This document shows, piece by piece, positions 35,703 to 44,840 of a DNA stretch of 64,000 nt. Position numbers and translations under genes: made by a program. Source of the DNA: Microbacterium sp. Leaf159 (GTDB lineage Bacteria > Actinomycetota > Actinomycetes > Actinomycetales > Microbacteriaceae); assembly GCF_001423615.1 (NCBI RefSeq), contig NZ_LMOU01000001.1:2189954-2253953 (forward strand). Reading direction: 5' to 3'. Position 1 is the stretch's first letter. Every line of letters begins with the position of its first letter. Below the pieces are notes generated by a model. That model was not told the DNA's origin and searched no databases. It saw nothing but the letters and a program-made list of their open reading frames with translations.

Positions 35703-36113
35703 TCACTCGTCGTCGGGAACGCTCATCGCGATCTCGAAGCTGTCGCCGATCACGCGACCTCCGTCGAATACAGGTTCTTCGTCGAGCGTCTCGAGGACGC
35801 GAGCGTCCTGCGTGGCGGCAGCCGTCCCCCGGTCGCGAGCCTCGCGCGATGGCCATGTGATCACCGAGACCACGACGGACTCCCCGGCACTCGCTCCGGC
35901 GAGGTCGGCGATGCTCGAGAGCTCGCCCGGTTCGTACGACGCCCCGTCGGCATGGAAGTCGGCCTGCTCGGCTGAATCGCTCGACTGCCAGTAGTCGACG
36001 ACGCTGATCGCACCGTGGTCGCGGTAGACCGCGGCCATCCGCTTCGAGAAGTCCAGGTAGGCAGCCCTGCGTTCGGTTGGCACCGGAACGACCGTGATGT
36101 CTGCGATGACCAT
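35703..36113 (-). CDS. DUF1428-family protein
   Basis: 136 residues. The DUF1428 pattern is visible: VVPVPTERRAAYLDFSKRM, the central VISWPSREARD-like segment (VSVITWPSREARDRG) and the terminal FDGGRVIGDSFEI. DUF1428 proteins have a dimeric alpha/beta barrel fold related to monooxygenases; no function is established. The ATG at 36113 is the first that fits the family. It lies just downstream of a TetR gene on the same strand. Confidence 0.85.
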   Translation of the reverse strand: MVIADITVVPVPTERRAAYLDFSKRMAAVYRDHGAISVVDYWQSSDSAEQADFHADGASYEPGELSSIADLAGASAGESVVVSVITWPSREARDRGTAAATQDARVLETLDEEPVFDGGRVIGDSFEIAMSVPDDE

Positions 36114-36193
36114 GCTCGGCTCCAGTCCTCGGCTTCGCGTGTTGATCGCGCGGATATCCTCCGCCGATCCCCTCCACCCTGGCTGGGCGGGGC

Positions 36194-36763
36194 CTACCGC
36201 GCAATGCCTCGGAGCAGCCGCGTCACCGTCTCCTCGACACGCTCGGCGCTCAACGGCTGACCGATGAGCGCGGCGTACGACGCCATGGCGATGAGCTGGT
36301 CGGCGATGGCGGCAGCATCCACGTCTTCGCGAATCTCTCCCGCCGACTGTCCGCGCGCGATCCGTTCGGCGACCCACGAGCGGATCGGCGCTGCGAGACG
36401 CTCGTTGAGCGCGAGCCCAAGTTCGTGGTCGGTGGCCGTCACCGCGATCAGAGCCCGGGCGAGGGCGACGCCCTCGGGCCTCTCCATGCCGGCGGACATC
36501 GCGGAGAACCAGGCGTGCAGATCAGCCCGGATGTCGTCGCTCATCGCGACGGTCGCATCCGCGAGGGGCACCTCTCCCTCGAGCAGCGCCTCGCCCAGGA
36601 TCGCCGCCTTCGACGGCCACCAGCGGTAGATCGTCTGCTTGGAGACAGTTGCGGACTCCGCGAGTCCCTCGATCGTCACGGCCTCGTAGGCACCGGCCAC
36701 GACAGCAGCGCGCATCGCCTCGAGCACGGACTGGCGCGCGGCTTCACTTCGGGGACGGGGCAC
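36194..36763 (-). CDS. TetR/AcrR-family transcriptional regulator
   Basis: 189 residues. The N-terminal helix-turn-helix includes TVSKQTIYRWWPSKAAIL at about residues 38-55. The helical ligand-binding domain follows. It probably represses the DUF1428 gene 80 bases downstream on the same strand or its own transcription. A 38-base match to this gene survives at 33777-33814. Confidence 0.92.
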   Translation of the reverse strand: MPRPRSEAARQSVLEAMRAAVVAGAYEAVTIEGLAESATVSKQTIYRWWPSKAAILGEALLEGEVPLADATVAMSDDIRADLHAWFSAMSAGMERPEGVALARALIAVTATDHELGLALNERLAAPIRSWVAERIARGQSAGEIREDVDAAAIADQLIAMASYAALIGQPLSAERVEETVTRLLRGIAR

Positions 36764-36901
36764 CTGAACAGGCTACCGATGCTGCGGGTGGCGCGTTTCG
36801 TTTCGGCAGCTTCGCAGACCTCGCTCAACGCCTGAGGGGGAACAACCGCGGGCCTCGCTCAACGACCGTTGTGGCTGCGCGGTCTTGGATAGAGTCGCGG
36901 G
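36764..36901. repeat. intergenic repeat: two CTCGCTCAACG words
   Basis: The word CCTCGCTCAACG occurs at 36819-36830 and, extended to CCTCGCTCAACGACCG, at 36853-36868. The same word appears at 5328-5340 and 39575-39588. All are intergenic, next to convergent or divergent gene ends. This belongs to a dispersed repeat family. Confidence 0.5.
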
Positions 36902-37414
36902 ATGAGGGAGACTCGAGGGCGGTTGAGCATGGGCATGTTGACTCTCGCGCTCACGGTGTTCGGACTTGTGCTCTTCATCGTGACGATGCTGATCATCCAC
37001 GGCGCGCCCTACCTGACCGACTCGCTCAGCCCCGCGAACGACCGCGAATGGACCAATTGGTACTGGCTGGCCATGCTCATCGTGGCGCCGACTGTCATCA
37101 CCGGCGCCGTATCCGGACTGACCTCAGCCTTCGGCGCCTACATCGCCAAGCGCGTCTCGGCGACCACCGATGGCGCGCCAGCGAATCGGTGGAAGATCAG
37201 CGTCGGCGCCGGTGTCGGTGGCGCCCTGGGCAGCGCCTTGTTCCTGATCTATATGAGCTGGCTCTACCAGAACGGGCTGGGCCCGTGGATCCTGGTGCTC
37301 GGGTCCGCAGCGGTATTCGGCGCCTACGCGGGCTTCACCGCACTGTGGATCGGCCGCAGATCGCGGAGCCCTCAGGCGCCCGCACCTGCAGTCACAGCCG
37401 CGGACGGTATGTGA
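36902..37414 (+). CDS. hypothetical four-helix membrane protein
   Basis: 170 residues with about four transmembrane helices (the first at residues 10-35, then 55-85, 100-120 and 125-150) and short loops. No family is recognised. The ATG at 36902 follows a GGGATG context. The 3' end overlaps the convergent dihydrofolate reductase-like gene by 23 bases. Confidence 0.7.
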   Translation: MRETRGRLSMGMLTLALTVFGLVLFIVTMLIIHGAPYLTDSLSPANDREWTNWYWLAMLIVAPTVITGAVSGLTSAFGAYIAKRVSATTDGAPANRWKISVGAGVGGALGSALFLIYMSWLYQNGLGPWILVLGSAAVFGAYAGFTALWIGRRSRSPQAPAPAVTAADGM

Positions 37415-37952
37415 CGGCCACGGCTCCCGAGCCGAACTCCCGACGATCGACGACGTCGAGCTCGAGCGGCCGGTTCAGCCCATCCAACAAGCGCGGCCCG
37501 TGCCCGGCGACGATCGGATGCACGACGAACGTGTATTCGTCGATCAGCCCCAACTCAGCCAATCGCAGCGGCAGCGTCACGCCGCCCACCGACAGCCCCT
37601 CGCCCGGCTGCTGCTTGAGCTCTCGGACCGCCTCACCCAGGTCACCGTGAATCAGCTCGGCGTTCCAGTCGACCGAGCTCAGCGTGCTCGACACGACGCG
37701 CTTCGGCACGCGGTCGATGGCCTCGGCGAACGGGATCTCCCACTCGCTCATCCAGTCCGGCCACACCCCGGATGCCGGGCGGCGCCAGGCGCCCTCCATC
37801 ATCTCGTAAGTCGTTTTGCCATAGATCACGGCACCGGCCCGCTCCATCTCGGTGGTCCAGAAGGCCATCAGCTCTTCGTCGGGAGCGACCCCCGCCTCGT
37901 GGTGAACGCAGCCGTCGAGCGTGACGTTGATGGCGTAGCGCAGTGGTCTCAT
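37392..37952 (-). CDS. dihydrofolate reductase-like (RibD C-terminal domain) protein
   Basis: 186 residues with the DHFR/RibD fold: INVTLDGCVHH at the start, IYGKTTYEMMEG after residue 40, a central VSSTLSSVDWN and LSVGGVTLPLRLAELGLIDEY near residue 130. These are typical of the YwjB/YyaP group, which are NADPH-binding reductases of unknown substrate. It is convergent with the membrane-protein gene upstream. Confidence 0.88.
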   Translation of the reverse strand: MRPLRYAINVTLDGCVHHEAGVAPDEELMAFWTTEMERAGAVIYGKTTYEMMEGAWRRPASGVWPDWMSEWEIPFAEAIDRVPKRVVSSTLSSVDWNAELIHGDLGEAVRELKQQPGEGLSVGGVTLPLRLAELGLIDEYTFVVHPIVAGHGPRLLDGLNRPLELDVVDRREFGSGAVAVTYRPRL

Positions 37953-38022
37953 CTCGCCGATCTCCTTCGATGCGGGCGGTGCAGGATGAGCACCAGGGTA
38001 CTGCTGTCAGAACGGCGATGTG

Positions 38023-38373
38023 TCAGTTCGCGCTCTCGTCCGGATCAGCCGGATGCGGACGACGGGACAGTGCATAGACCATTCGTTGGCCGAAGGATTC
38101 GCCTTGCATCGAAGGATCGCCCCCAAGAGAGCGCGCGGTAGCTACAACGCCGGTCACGCAGGCGACGACGGCGAATATAGGCCCGATCCACAGGGCTCTC
38201 GAACCAAGCGCAAATCCGGCGACCACCGCCACTCCGACCAACAGGAGCCCCGTGACAAACAGAGCCGATCGATGCCTGCTGCCGGGGGCGGAAGCGAGCA
38301 CCAAGCCGACGCTTACAGCTTGAGCGAAGGCGAGCACGTACACGATGATCTCTTCGATGCCTCCGATAGTCAT
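38023..38373 (-). CDS. small membrane protein
   Basis: 116 residues with three to four hydrophobic segments over the first 100 residues, ending in a charged tail (DPDESAN). No family is recognised. It sits 16 bases downstream of the secreted-protein gene at 38390 on the same strand, so it may share its transcript. Confidence 0.6.
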   Translation of the reverse strand: MTIGGIEEIIVYVLAFAQAVSVGLVLASAPGSRHRSALFVTGLLLVGVAVVAGFALGSRALWIGPIFAVVACVTGVVATARSLGGDPSMQGESFGQRMVYALSRRPHPADPDESAN

Positions 38374-38389
38374 GAGCGCTCTCCAGTCA

Positions 38390-39340
38390 TCAACATCCGA
38401 GCCTGAAGATCACTCCGGGAACTGGCGCGGCCGTGAAGAACAGGCAAGTCTTCGCAGGACTATCCCCCTGTGCAAGGTTCGCCTGAAGGATGATGTACGA
38501 CCCGAATGCAGAGCATGCAATGCTGACCTGCCTCGCAAAGACTGCGCACATACCGAGGGCAGCGGCGTAGTCGCGTACGCGGGAAGTTTCAGCACGAGTG
38601 AGCTTCATCCCCCAGATCGGCCCGTACCACTGCCAGCTCGGATCCGCCACGACGGGGTATGAGGTGGAGTCATCCGCAACAACGATTTGGAAGAGCTCGT
38701 CTCCGCGAATCTCGTATCGAGTTTCAACCGGATTCCCGTTGGCATCCGTGGCCCATGGGGCCGCGACCGGAACGTAGTTTCCATCCTCGCTTACGAAGAT
38801 CACCTCGCCGGTGTCGCTCTGGTACGGCTGGTAACCGGACATGCGATAGCCGAACTCGTGTGCGCTCGCGCTGCCGCCGATGACGGTCTGAATCCGAGTT
38901 GAACCATCGTCGAGCGTCTGCACTGCGACAGCATCCCCCGAGTCGTCGGTGGCGGCGAAGACGACCGTTCCGTCATCCGCGACCACACCGTCCTTGACGT
39001 CAATCTCGTCAGGCAGGTCGATAGTCGCTGTTTGCTCCCCAGCGCCGTTCGCCGAGGTCACGGTGATCGCTTCCTCGGCAGACAAAGGCACGATGGACTG
39101 CACGTCCCCGGCTTCGGTACTCAGTTCACCTGCGACGAGATCCCCCGGTTCAGACAGATCCGTCGCGGGAGCAGCCTCCTGAATCAAGGAAGCGATTGCG
39201 TCCGCGTCGTCCGTCGTCTCCGACGCGTGGGCAGGCGACACCATCGTCGCGGTCAGGGCAACTACAGCCGCCACCGAGCCCCACACCCGCAGCCTGTTGT
39301 GCACGTCCTCCGTCGCCGAGACATGTGTGTGTCCGTTCAT
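38390..39340 (-). CDS. secreted hypothetical protein
   Basis: 316 residues. A Sec signal peptide (hydrophobic VWGSVAAVVALTATMV, cleavage near ahA-SE, residues 38-40) is followed by an acidic Ala/Thr/Ser-rich region. A beta domain comes next, then YPVVADPSWQWYG, a motif seen in actinobacterial secreted proteins. The Cys-rich hydrophobic C-terminus has four Cys. The sequence upstream contains a 9-bp palindrome and a motif shared with the secreted-protein gene at 52938. Confidence 0.8.
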   Translation of the reverse strand: MNGHTHVSATEDVHNRLRVWGSVAAVVALTATMVSPAHASETTDDADAIASLIQEAAPATDLSEPGDLVAGELSTEAGDVQSIVPLSAEEAITVTSANGAGEQTATIDLPDEIDVKDGVVADDGTVVFAATDDSGDAVAVQTLDDGSTRIQTVIGGSASAHEFGYRMSGYQPYQSDTGEVIFVSEDGNYVPVAAPWATDANGNPVETRYEIRGDELFQIVVADDSTSYPVVADPSWQWYGPIWGMKLTRAETSRVRDYAAALGMCAVFARQVSIACSAFGSYIILQANLAQGDSPAKTCLFFTAAPVPGVIFRLGC

Positions 39341-39364
39341 CGCTACTCCGATCTGTCAAATATG

Positions 39365-39395
39365 TTTTCTTTCGAGAAAGAAAAGCACACATATG
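39365..39395. promoter_or_regulatory. promoter element of the secreted-protein gene
   Basis: TTTTCTTTC and its exact complement flank a two-base spacer at 39365-39384. They are immediately followed by AAGCACACATATG (39383-39395), a 13-mer repeated at 53435-53447 upstream of another secreted-protein gene. The segment is the AT-rich core of this promoter. Confidence 0.5.
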
Positions 39396-39574
39396 ACTGC
39401 ATATCGGCATACAGTGAAAGCTCGGGCTTTCCGTCTACCTGTCGACGGGCGACGGACAGGAGTGGTCCTCTGCCGAGCAAGAGATCGTCTACCCCGCGGT
39501 TCAGCCAGGATTGGGCTACCGGGCAGCAGCCTCGGTTGAAAAGACGTGCGCCTCGTCTCGGGCGGCTCCGCCGG

Positions 39575-39588
39575 CCTCGCTCAACGAC
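39575..39588. repeat. dispersed CTCGCTCAACGA word
   Basis: CCTCGCTCAACGAC in the gap just 3' of the sdaA stop. It is one of at least four intergenic copies in this window (also 5328, 36819 and 36853). Confidence 0.45.
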
Positions 39589-39596
39589 AGGGGGCA

Positions 39597-40988
39597 TCAG
39601 CACTCCACGACATTCACCGCCAACCCACCGCGACTCGTCTCCTTGTACTTGTCGCTCATGTCGGCGCCGGTCTGACGCATCGTCTCGATCACGGCATCCA
39701 GAGACACCACGTGGCTGCCGTCGCCGTGCAGGGCGAGGCGGGCGGCCGTGACGGCGGTCGACGCGGCGACGGCGTTGCGCTCGATGCAGGGGATCTGCAC
39801 GAGTCCGGCGATCGGATCGCAGGTGAGCCCGAGGTGGTGCTCCATCGCGATTTCGGCCGCGTTCTCGACCTGCTGCGGGGTTCCGCCGAGCACGGCACAG
39901 AGCCCCGCTGCTGCCATCGCGCACGCAGAGCCGACCTCGGCCTGGCATCCGCCCTCCGCGCCCGAGATCGACGCGTTCGCCTTGATCAGCGATCCGATCG
40001 CGGCGGCGGTCAGCAAGAAGGTCCGCACAGCCGCAGCATCCGCACCGGGCACGAACCGCGAGTAGTACATGAGCACGGCGGGCAAGATGCCGGCGGCACC
40101 GTTCGTGGGAGCGGTGACGACCCGGCCACCCCCGGCGTTCTCCTCATTGACGGCGAGCGCGAACGCCTGCAGCCAGTCGGACGTGACCGGCTGCCCCGCC
40201 GCCTCCGCCCGGAGGATGCTGTCGCGCATCGAGCGCGCCCGCCGCGGCACACCGAGCCCGCCTGGCAGCACTCCCTCAGCATCCAACCCCGCCTCGACGC
40301 ACTCGCGCATGGCAGTCCAGATCGCGTCGAGACCCGCGTCGACGGCATCGGCGCCACGCGCAGCGAGCTCACCGGCCCGCGCCACGTCGGCGATCGACAA
40401 GCCATCGGCGCACAGCGAGAGCAACTCCGCAGCCGTCCGGAACGACGGCATCTCGTCGGGCACGGCCGGGCTCTCGACCACCTCGCCAACGCGCTGGATG
40501 AATCCGCCGCCCACCGAGAGGTACGTCTCCTCCGCGATCGACACCCCACCAGCCCCGAACGCCCGGATCACCAGAGTGTTCGGGTGCACCGGCTGCCGGG
40601 TGAACGGGTCGAGCACGACATCGGAGCTGTCGAATGCCACAGGCACGACGCCGCCGAACAGCAGCGGCGACCCCGCCGGGTGCCCCGACCACGCGCCGCG
40701 CACGGCAGCCGGGTCACATGTCTCGGGATCCAGACCGGCGAGACCCGCGACCACCGCATCCGGCGTTCCGTGGCCGAGTCCGGTCGCCGCGAGCGACCCG
40801 TACAACACCACCTCGACGCGACTCGGCCCGCCCGGATGCTGCGCCAGCACCCGCCGCGCGAAATCACGCCCGGCGCGCATCGGCCCCACCGTGTGCGACG
40901 ACGAGGGGCCGATACCGATCGAGAACAGGTCGAATGCCGAGACGTACACGCCGCTGCGAGCGCCGGTCGCGGAGGTGAGAGTCGTCAC
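39597..40988 (-). CDS. sdaA: L-serine ammonia-lyase, single-chain iron-sulfur type
   Basis: The 463-residue enzyme deaminates serine to pyruvate. Both alpha and beta parts are present in one chain: the start SAFDLFSIGIGPSSSHTVGPM, and the [4Fe-4S] ligand segments GGCQAEVGSACAMAAAG and CDPIAGLVQIPCIERN. The GTG at 40988 overlaps the peptidase stop (GTGA), so translation is coupled. It is the third gene of an MFS-peptidase-serine dehydratase operon opposite an Lrp/AsnC regulator. Confidence 0.95.
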   Translation of the reverse strand: MTTLTSATGARSGVYVSAFDLFSIGIGPSSSHTVGPMRAGRDFARRVLAQHPGGPSRVEVVLYGSLAATGLGHGTPDAVVAGLAGLDPETCDPAAVRGAWSGHPAGSPLLFGGVVPVAFDSSDVVLDPFTRQPVHPNTLVIRAFGAGGVSIAEETYLSVGGGFIQRVGEVVESPAVPDEMPSFRTAAELLSLCADGLSIADVARAGELAARGADAVDAGLDAIWTAMRECVEAGLDAEGVLPGGLGVPRRARSMRDSILRAEAAGQPVTSDWLQAFALAVNEENAGGGRVVTAPTNGAAGILPAVLMYYSRFVPGADAAAVRTFLLTAAAIGSLIKANASISGAEGGCQAEVGSACAMAAAGLCAVLGGTPQQVENAAEIAMEHHLGLTCDPIAGLVQIPCIERNAVAASTAVTAARLALHGDGSHVVSLDAVIETMRQTGADMSDKYKETSRGGLAVNVVEC

Positions 40989-42229
40989 TCCTCGCCCTGC
41001 GGGTGGGTGGTCGCTCCGGCCGGTCGGGCAGCCTGGCGAGCGAGCAGATCCGCTCGCGACTCGGGCGTGAGCGCCGCGGTGGCCGCCGCCCAGGCGAGGC
41101 CGATCGCCGCATCGATCACGGCGCGGTCGGCGGCGGGCGTCGCCGCATCCGCAGCGAACCCCTCGGTGTGCGGGGCCGACGTCGAGCCGATGATCGCGAT
41201 GCCGGGGTGGATCGACGGCACGACCTGCGAGACGTTGCCCATGTCGGTCGAGCCACCGGCCGCTCCCGAGAACGCGATCGGCTCGCGGCCGAGCTCGGTG
41301 AGCGCGTCGTTCCACGCGTCGGCGAGCAGCGGCTCCTGCACCAGCGGGTCGTACCGGGGCTCGGTGCGCACCTGCTCCCACGAGCATCCCGAGGCGAGCG
41401 CTCCTGCTTCGAAGCAGGCCATCACCCGGCGCTTGGCGTCGCGCAGCTCGTCGAGGTCGAACGAGCGCACCTCGGCCTGCAGCACGGTGCGCGCGGGGAT
41501 GATGTTCGTCACCTCGCCGCCCTGTGTGATCACGGCGGCTGTGCGGACGGTTCCGGGCAGCTGCTGACGCAGCAGGCCGATCGACGTGAGCGCGATCGTC
41601 GCGGCATCCAGCGCGTTCACGCCCTTGTCGGGAGCGGCCGCGGCATGCGCCGGTCGACCCGTGTACGTCACCTGGAATCGGTCGACGGCCTGCGTCGCGA
41701 AGCTCTCGCAGCGGATGTCGATGCCGGGCGCACCGTGCACCATGAGCGACACGGTGGCGTCTTCCCACGCCCCGCCCTCGAGCATGAGCACCTTGCCGCC
41801 GCCGTGCTCTTCGGCGGGGGTGCCGAGCAGCTTGACGGTGAGCCCCGCGTCGTCGGCGATGGCCGCGAGCGCGATCGCCGCACCGAGGCCGGCAGCTGCG
41901 ATGACGTTGTGCCCACAGGCATGACCGATGCCGGGAAGAGCGTCGTACTCGGCGCAGATCGCGACCACGAACTCACCATCGCCGAAGCTGGCGTCGATGG
42001 CCGTCTCCACACCGAACGCGCCGACCGTGGCGGTGAAGCCGGCATCGCGCAGAGCCGCTGCGACGAGGTTCGCCGCCCGCACCTCCTCGAACGCGATCTC
42101 GGGATCGGCGTGGATCTCGTGGCTGATCTCGACGAGCCGCTGCTCCCACGCACGCACGGCATCGGCGCTGCGCTGCTTCGCGTCTGCGAGATCGAGCAGG
42201 GTGCGGGTGGAGGGGTCTGCGAGGGTCAT
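40985..42229 (-). CDS. M20-family metallopeptidase/amidohydrolase
   Basis: 414 residues. The dinuclear zinc motifs are visible: GHACGHNVIAA (metal-binding His), PAEEHGGGK (catalytic Glu pair) and the lid domain RPAHAAAAPDKGVNALDA. It resembles amidohydrolases that split N-acyl amino acids or aminobenzoyl-glutamate. Its start overlaps the MFS stop (ATGA) and its stop overlaps the sdaA start, which suggests an N-acyl or dipeptide substrate feeding serine catabolism. Confidence 0.93.
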   Translation of the reverse strand: MTLADPSTRTLLDLADAKQRSADAVRAWEQRLVEISHEIHADPEIAFEEVRAANLVAAALRDAGFTATVGAFGVETAIDASFGDGEFVVAICAEYDALPGIGHACGHNVIAAAGLGAAIALAAIADDAGLTVKLLGTPAEEHGGGKVLMLEGGAWEDATVSLMVHGAPGIDIRCESFATQAVDRFQVTYTGRPAHAAAAPDKGVNALDAATIALTSIGLLRQQLPGTVRTAAVITQGGEVTNIIPARTVLQAEVRSFDLDELRDAKRRVMACFEAGALASGCSWEQVRTEPRYDPLVQEPLLADAWNDALTELGREPIAFSGAAGGSTDMGNVSQVVPSIHPGIAIIGSTSAPHTEGFAADAATPAADRAVIDAAIGLAWAAATAALTPESRADLLARQAARPAGATTHPQGEE

Positions 42230-43722
42230 GCGGTTTCTCCTTCGAGAACGGGGTCGGCCGTGGTGACGGCGGGAACGGGAGTCGGGGTCTCGGCGACCGG
42301 ACCGGGCACGCGGAGGAACAGGGCGAGCACCGCGATCGCGACGCCGATGGTGGCGCAGATGCTCCACACGGCGACGTATCCGTCGAACGCCGTGGTGGTG
42401 ACGGCGGCATCACCCGTTCCAACGGTCATGAGGAAGCTGCCCATGACCAGGGCGAACACGGCACCCGCGACGGCTCCGGCCGCCGTGCGCGAGGTGTTGT
42501 AGAGAGCGGAGGCGATGCCGACTGAGTCGGCGGGGGCGCGGCGCACGACGATGGTCGGCAGCACCGAGATGAGCAGACCGTTGCCGAGCCCGGCGATCAC
42601 CATGGCCCCGACGAACACCGCGACGACGCTCGGCGCGGAGAGGAAAGCGACGTAGCTGCCGCCGACCAAGACGCCGCCGAGCGCGATTGCGCCCTTCGCC
42701 CCGATGCGGCCGGCGACCCTGTCTCCGATGATCGATGCAAGGAAGGCCGAGAGTGCCGCGACCAGCGCGATGACGCCGACGGCGGCCGCCGTGAATCCGA
42801 GGCCGAAGCCGACGGCATCCGGATCACTGAGCACGTAGACGCTCGATGCCGTCTGCCCGCCGAAGAGCTGGGCACCGAAGAGGAAAGCGATGATGATCGG
42901 CAGGCCGATGCCGCCCTTGGTGAGCAGGGCGATGTCGATGAGCGGATGCGCGACGCGCTTCTCGACCATCACCCAGACCACGAGCAGAGCGATGCCGCCG
43001 AGGATCGCGACCCAGGTGATCGGGTTGCCCCAGCCCCACGTCGACGCGTTCGAGATGCCGCCCAGCGTGGCGAGCAGGCCGATGCCGAGCAGCGAGGCGC
43101 CCAGCCAGTCGGTCTTGCCAGCCGCCCGGACAGTGGTCTCGGGCACGAGGAACGCCACGACCGGCACGCAGATGAGGAGGAAGATCGCGGGCATCCAGAG
43201 CACCGCACGCAGGTCGCCGAGCGCCCCGAACAGCAGGCCGGAGCCGAGGGAACCGAGGGCGGCGCCGAAGGTGAGCGCGCCGACGAGCTTGCCGATCGAT
43301 CGCCCGGCGGACTTCTCGTCGCGGTCGCGGACGATCGCAAACTCCAACGGCAGGAAGGCGGCGAGCGGGGCCTGCAGCGCCCGACCGACGAGGAACAGCT
43401 CATAGCTCGGTGCGATCGCCACGACGATCGAGCCGAGCGCGACGAGGGCCGTCGAGATCAGGAGCAGCTTCTTGTGTCCGTAGCGGTCGCCGAGCTTGGC
43501 GAGGATCGGCACGCAGACCACGGTCGCGAGCATGTAGGCGGCGCTGACCCAGTTGAGCTGCGCAGCGCCGATGCCGAACTCTTCGCCGATCGCGGCGAGG
43601 AGCACGGGGTACCAGCCCTGGAGCATGCCGGAGCCGAGCTCCATGATGACGAGGAAGCCGACGGCCCCGCGCACAGCGGAGCGGCCGGAGATGGTCTTGC
43701 CAGGCGGTGCGGGGACAGCCAT
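42226..43722 (-). CDS. MFS transporter of the serine/peptide operon
   Basis: The 498-residue protein has about fourteen hydrophobic segments and the MFS motif A (LAKLGDRYGHKKLLL). It is similar in layout to DHA2-type transporters. Position at the head of the operon with an amidohydrolase and serine dehydratase suggests substrate uptake or product export. The ATG follows a GGAG site. It is divergent from the double Lrp/AsnC regulator. Confidence 0.9.
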   Translation of the reverse strand: MAVPAPPGKTISGRSAVRGAVGFLVIMELGSGMLQGWYPVLLAAIGEEFGIGAAQLNWVSAAYMLATVVCVPILAKLGDRYGHKKLLLISTALVALGSIVVAIAPSYELFLVGRALQAPLAAFLPLEFAIVRDRDEKSAGRSIGKLVGALTFGAALGSLGSGLLFGALGDLRAVLWMPAIFLLICVPVVAFLVPETTVRAAGKTDWLGASLLGIGLLATLGGISNASTWGWGNPITWVAILGGIALLVVWVMVEKRVAHPLIDIALLTKGGIGLPIIIAFLFGAQLFGGQTASSVYVLSDPDAVGFGLGFTAAAVGVIALVAALSAFLASIIGDRVAGRIGAKGAIALGGVLVGGSYVAFLSAPSVVAVFVGAMVIAGLGNGLLISVLPTIVVRRAPADSVGIASALYNTSRTAAGAVAGAVFALVMGSFLMTVGTGDAAVTTTAFDGYVAVWSICATIGVAIAVLALFLRVPGPVAETPTPVPAVTTADPVLEGETA

Positions 43723-43838
43723 GAGGACTCCTTGAGAGGGATCGGGTGGAGCAAGAGCGAATCGGATTGCAGTGACTCTAGGAACGCAGCTGTACGATCA
43801 CAGTCAGGTGCACGAAATCGGATGCGAAGGTGTGACGC

Positions 43839-44840
43839 ATGCAGGAAATCGGACTGGATGACCTCGACCAGCGACTCATCCACGCCGTGCAGGTGAGTCC
43901 GCGAGCGACCTGGAACGCGCTGGCTCCCATCGTCGGCGCCGACCCTGCCACCCTGTCGCGCCGCTGGGCGCGCCTCGTCGAGCAGGGGATCGTCTACGTC
44001 ACCGGGTACGGCGCGGGGGCGCCCGCCACGCTCGTGCTCATCGAGATCGAATGCAGTCCGGGCGAGACGCTGGCGGTCGCCGAGATCCTCGGACGAGACC
44101 CCGAGGCGTTCACGATCGATCTGACCGCAGGTGGACGCGACATCTTCCTCACTCTCGCGGTTCCGGATGCCGAGGCGCTCGCCGTCTGGACGCTCGAACG
44201 CATCCGCGGGGTCGCCGGCGTCCGCTCGATGCGCACCCACCTGGTCTCAGAGACAGTCCGCGACGCGCGGGGATGGCGCCTCCGCGCGCTCACGGTGCAG
44301 GAGGTCGGGCAGATCGAAGCTCTAGAGCGCAGCGCCCCCTCAGCATCCGTGCGGATGTCGGTGGAGCAGCGAAACGCCATCGCGTCGGAGCTCGCCTACG
44401 ACGGTCGCGTCGGGATCACCGAGCTCGCTTCGCGGCTGGGAATGGCTCCGCGCCGTGTGCGCGATGCGATCGCCGAGATGCGCGAATCGGGGCGGCTGGC
44501 GATCCGCGTCGACGTCGCCCGGCGCTACACGCCCTGGCCGATCTACGCCTGGTACTTCCTCAGGGTGCCGGCCGCGATGGCTGCTCGCATCGGCGCACAG
44601 CTGGGACGAATCGAAGAGGTGCGCCTGGTCGCCAACACGGTCGGCGAGTACAACGTGATCATGGCCGTCTGGCTGCGCACGCTGCAGGACGTCGGACGCA
44701 TGGAGGCGATCATCGAGGAGCGCCTGCCCGGGGTCACCATCGCCGACCGGTCTGTCGTGCTGCGGACGACGAAACACCTCGGGCACCTGCTGCATGCCGA
44801 CGGGCGCGCGTCGGGCGAGGTCGTGCCACTCACGATCTGA
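43839..44840 (+). CDS. double-module Lrp/AsnC-family regulator
   Basis: 333 residues with two Lrp-like modules. Each has an N-terminal helix-turn-helix (DDLDQRLIHAVQVSPRATWN and ...IASELAYDGRVGITELAS) and a RAM-type effector domain. Lrp-type proteins sense amino acids. A fused two-module form is less common. It is divergent from the sdaA operon and probably controls it. A GAAGG site precedes the ATG. Confidence 0.9.
   Translation: MQEIGLDDLDQRLIHAVQVSPRATWNALAPIVGADPATLSRRWARLVEQGIVYVTGYGAGAPATLVLIEIECSPGETLAVAEILGRDPEAFTIDLTAGGRDIFLTLAVPDAEALAVWTLERIRGVAGVRSMRTHLVSETVRDARGWRLRALTVQEVGQIEALERSAPSASVRMSVEQRNAIASELAYDGRVGITELASRLGMAPRRVRDAIAEMRESGRLAIRVDVARRYTPWPIYAWYFLRVPAAMAARIGAQLGRIEEVRLVANTVGEYNVIMAVWLRTLQDVGRMEAIIEERLPGVTIADRSVVLRTTKHLGHLLHADGRASGEVVPLTI

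Noticed and set aside
39546..41567. 673-codon plus-strand frame opposite sdaA
   Set aside because: Antisense of clearly functional serine dehydratase and peptidase genes; no recognisable motifs.
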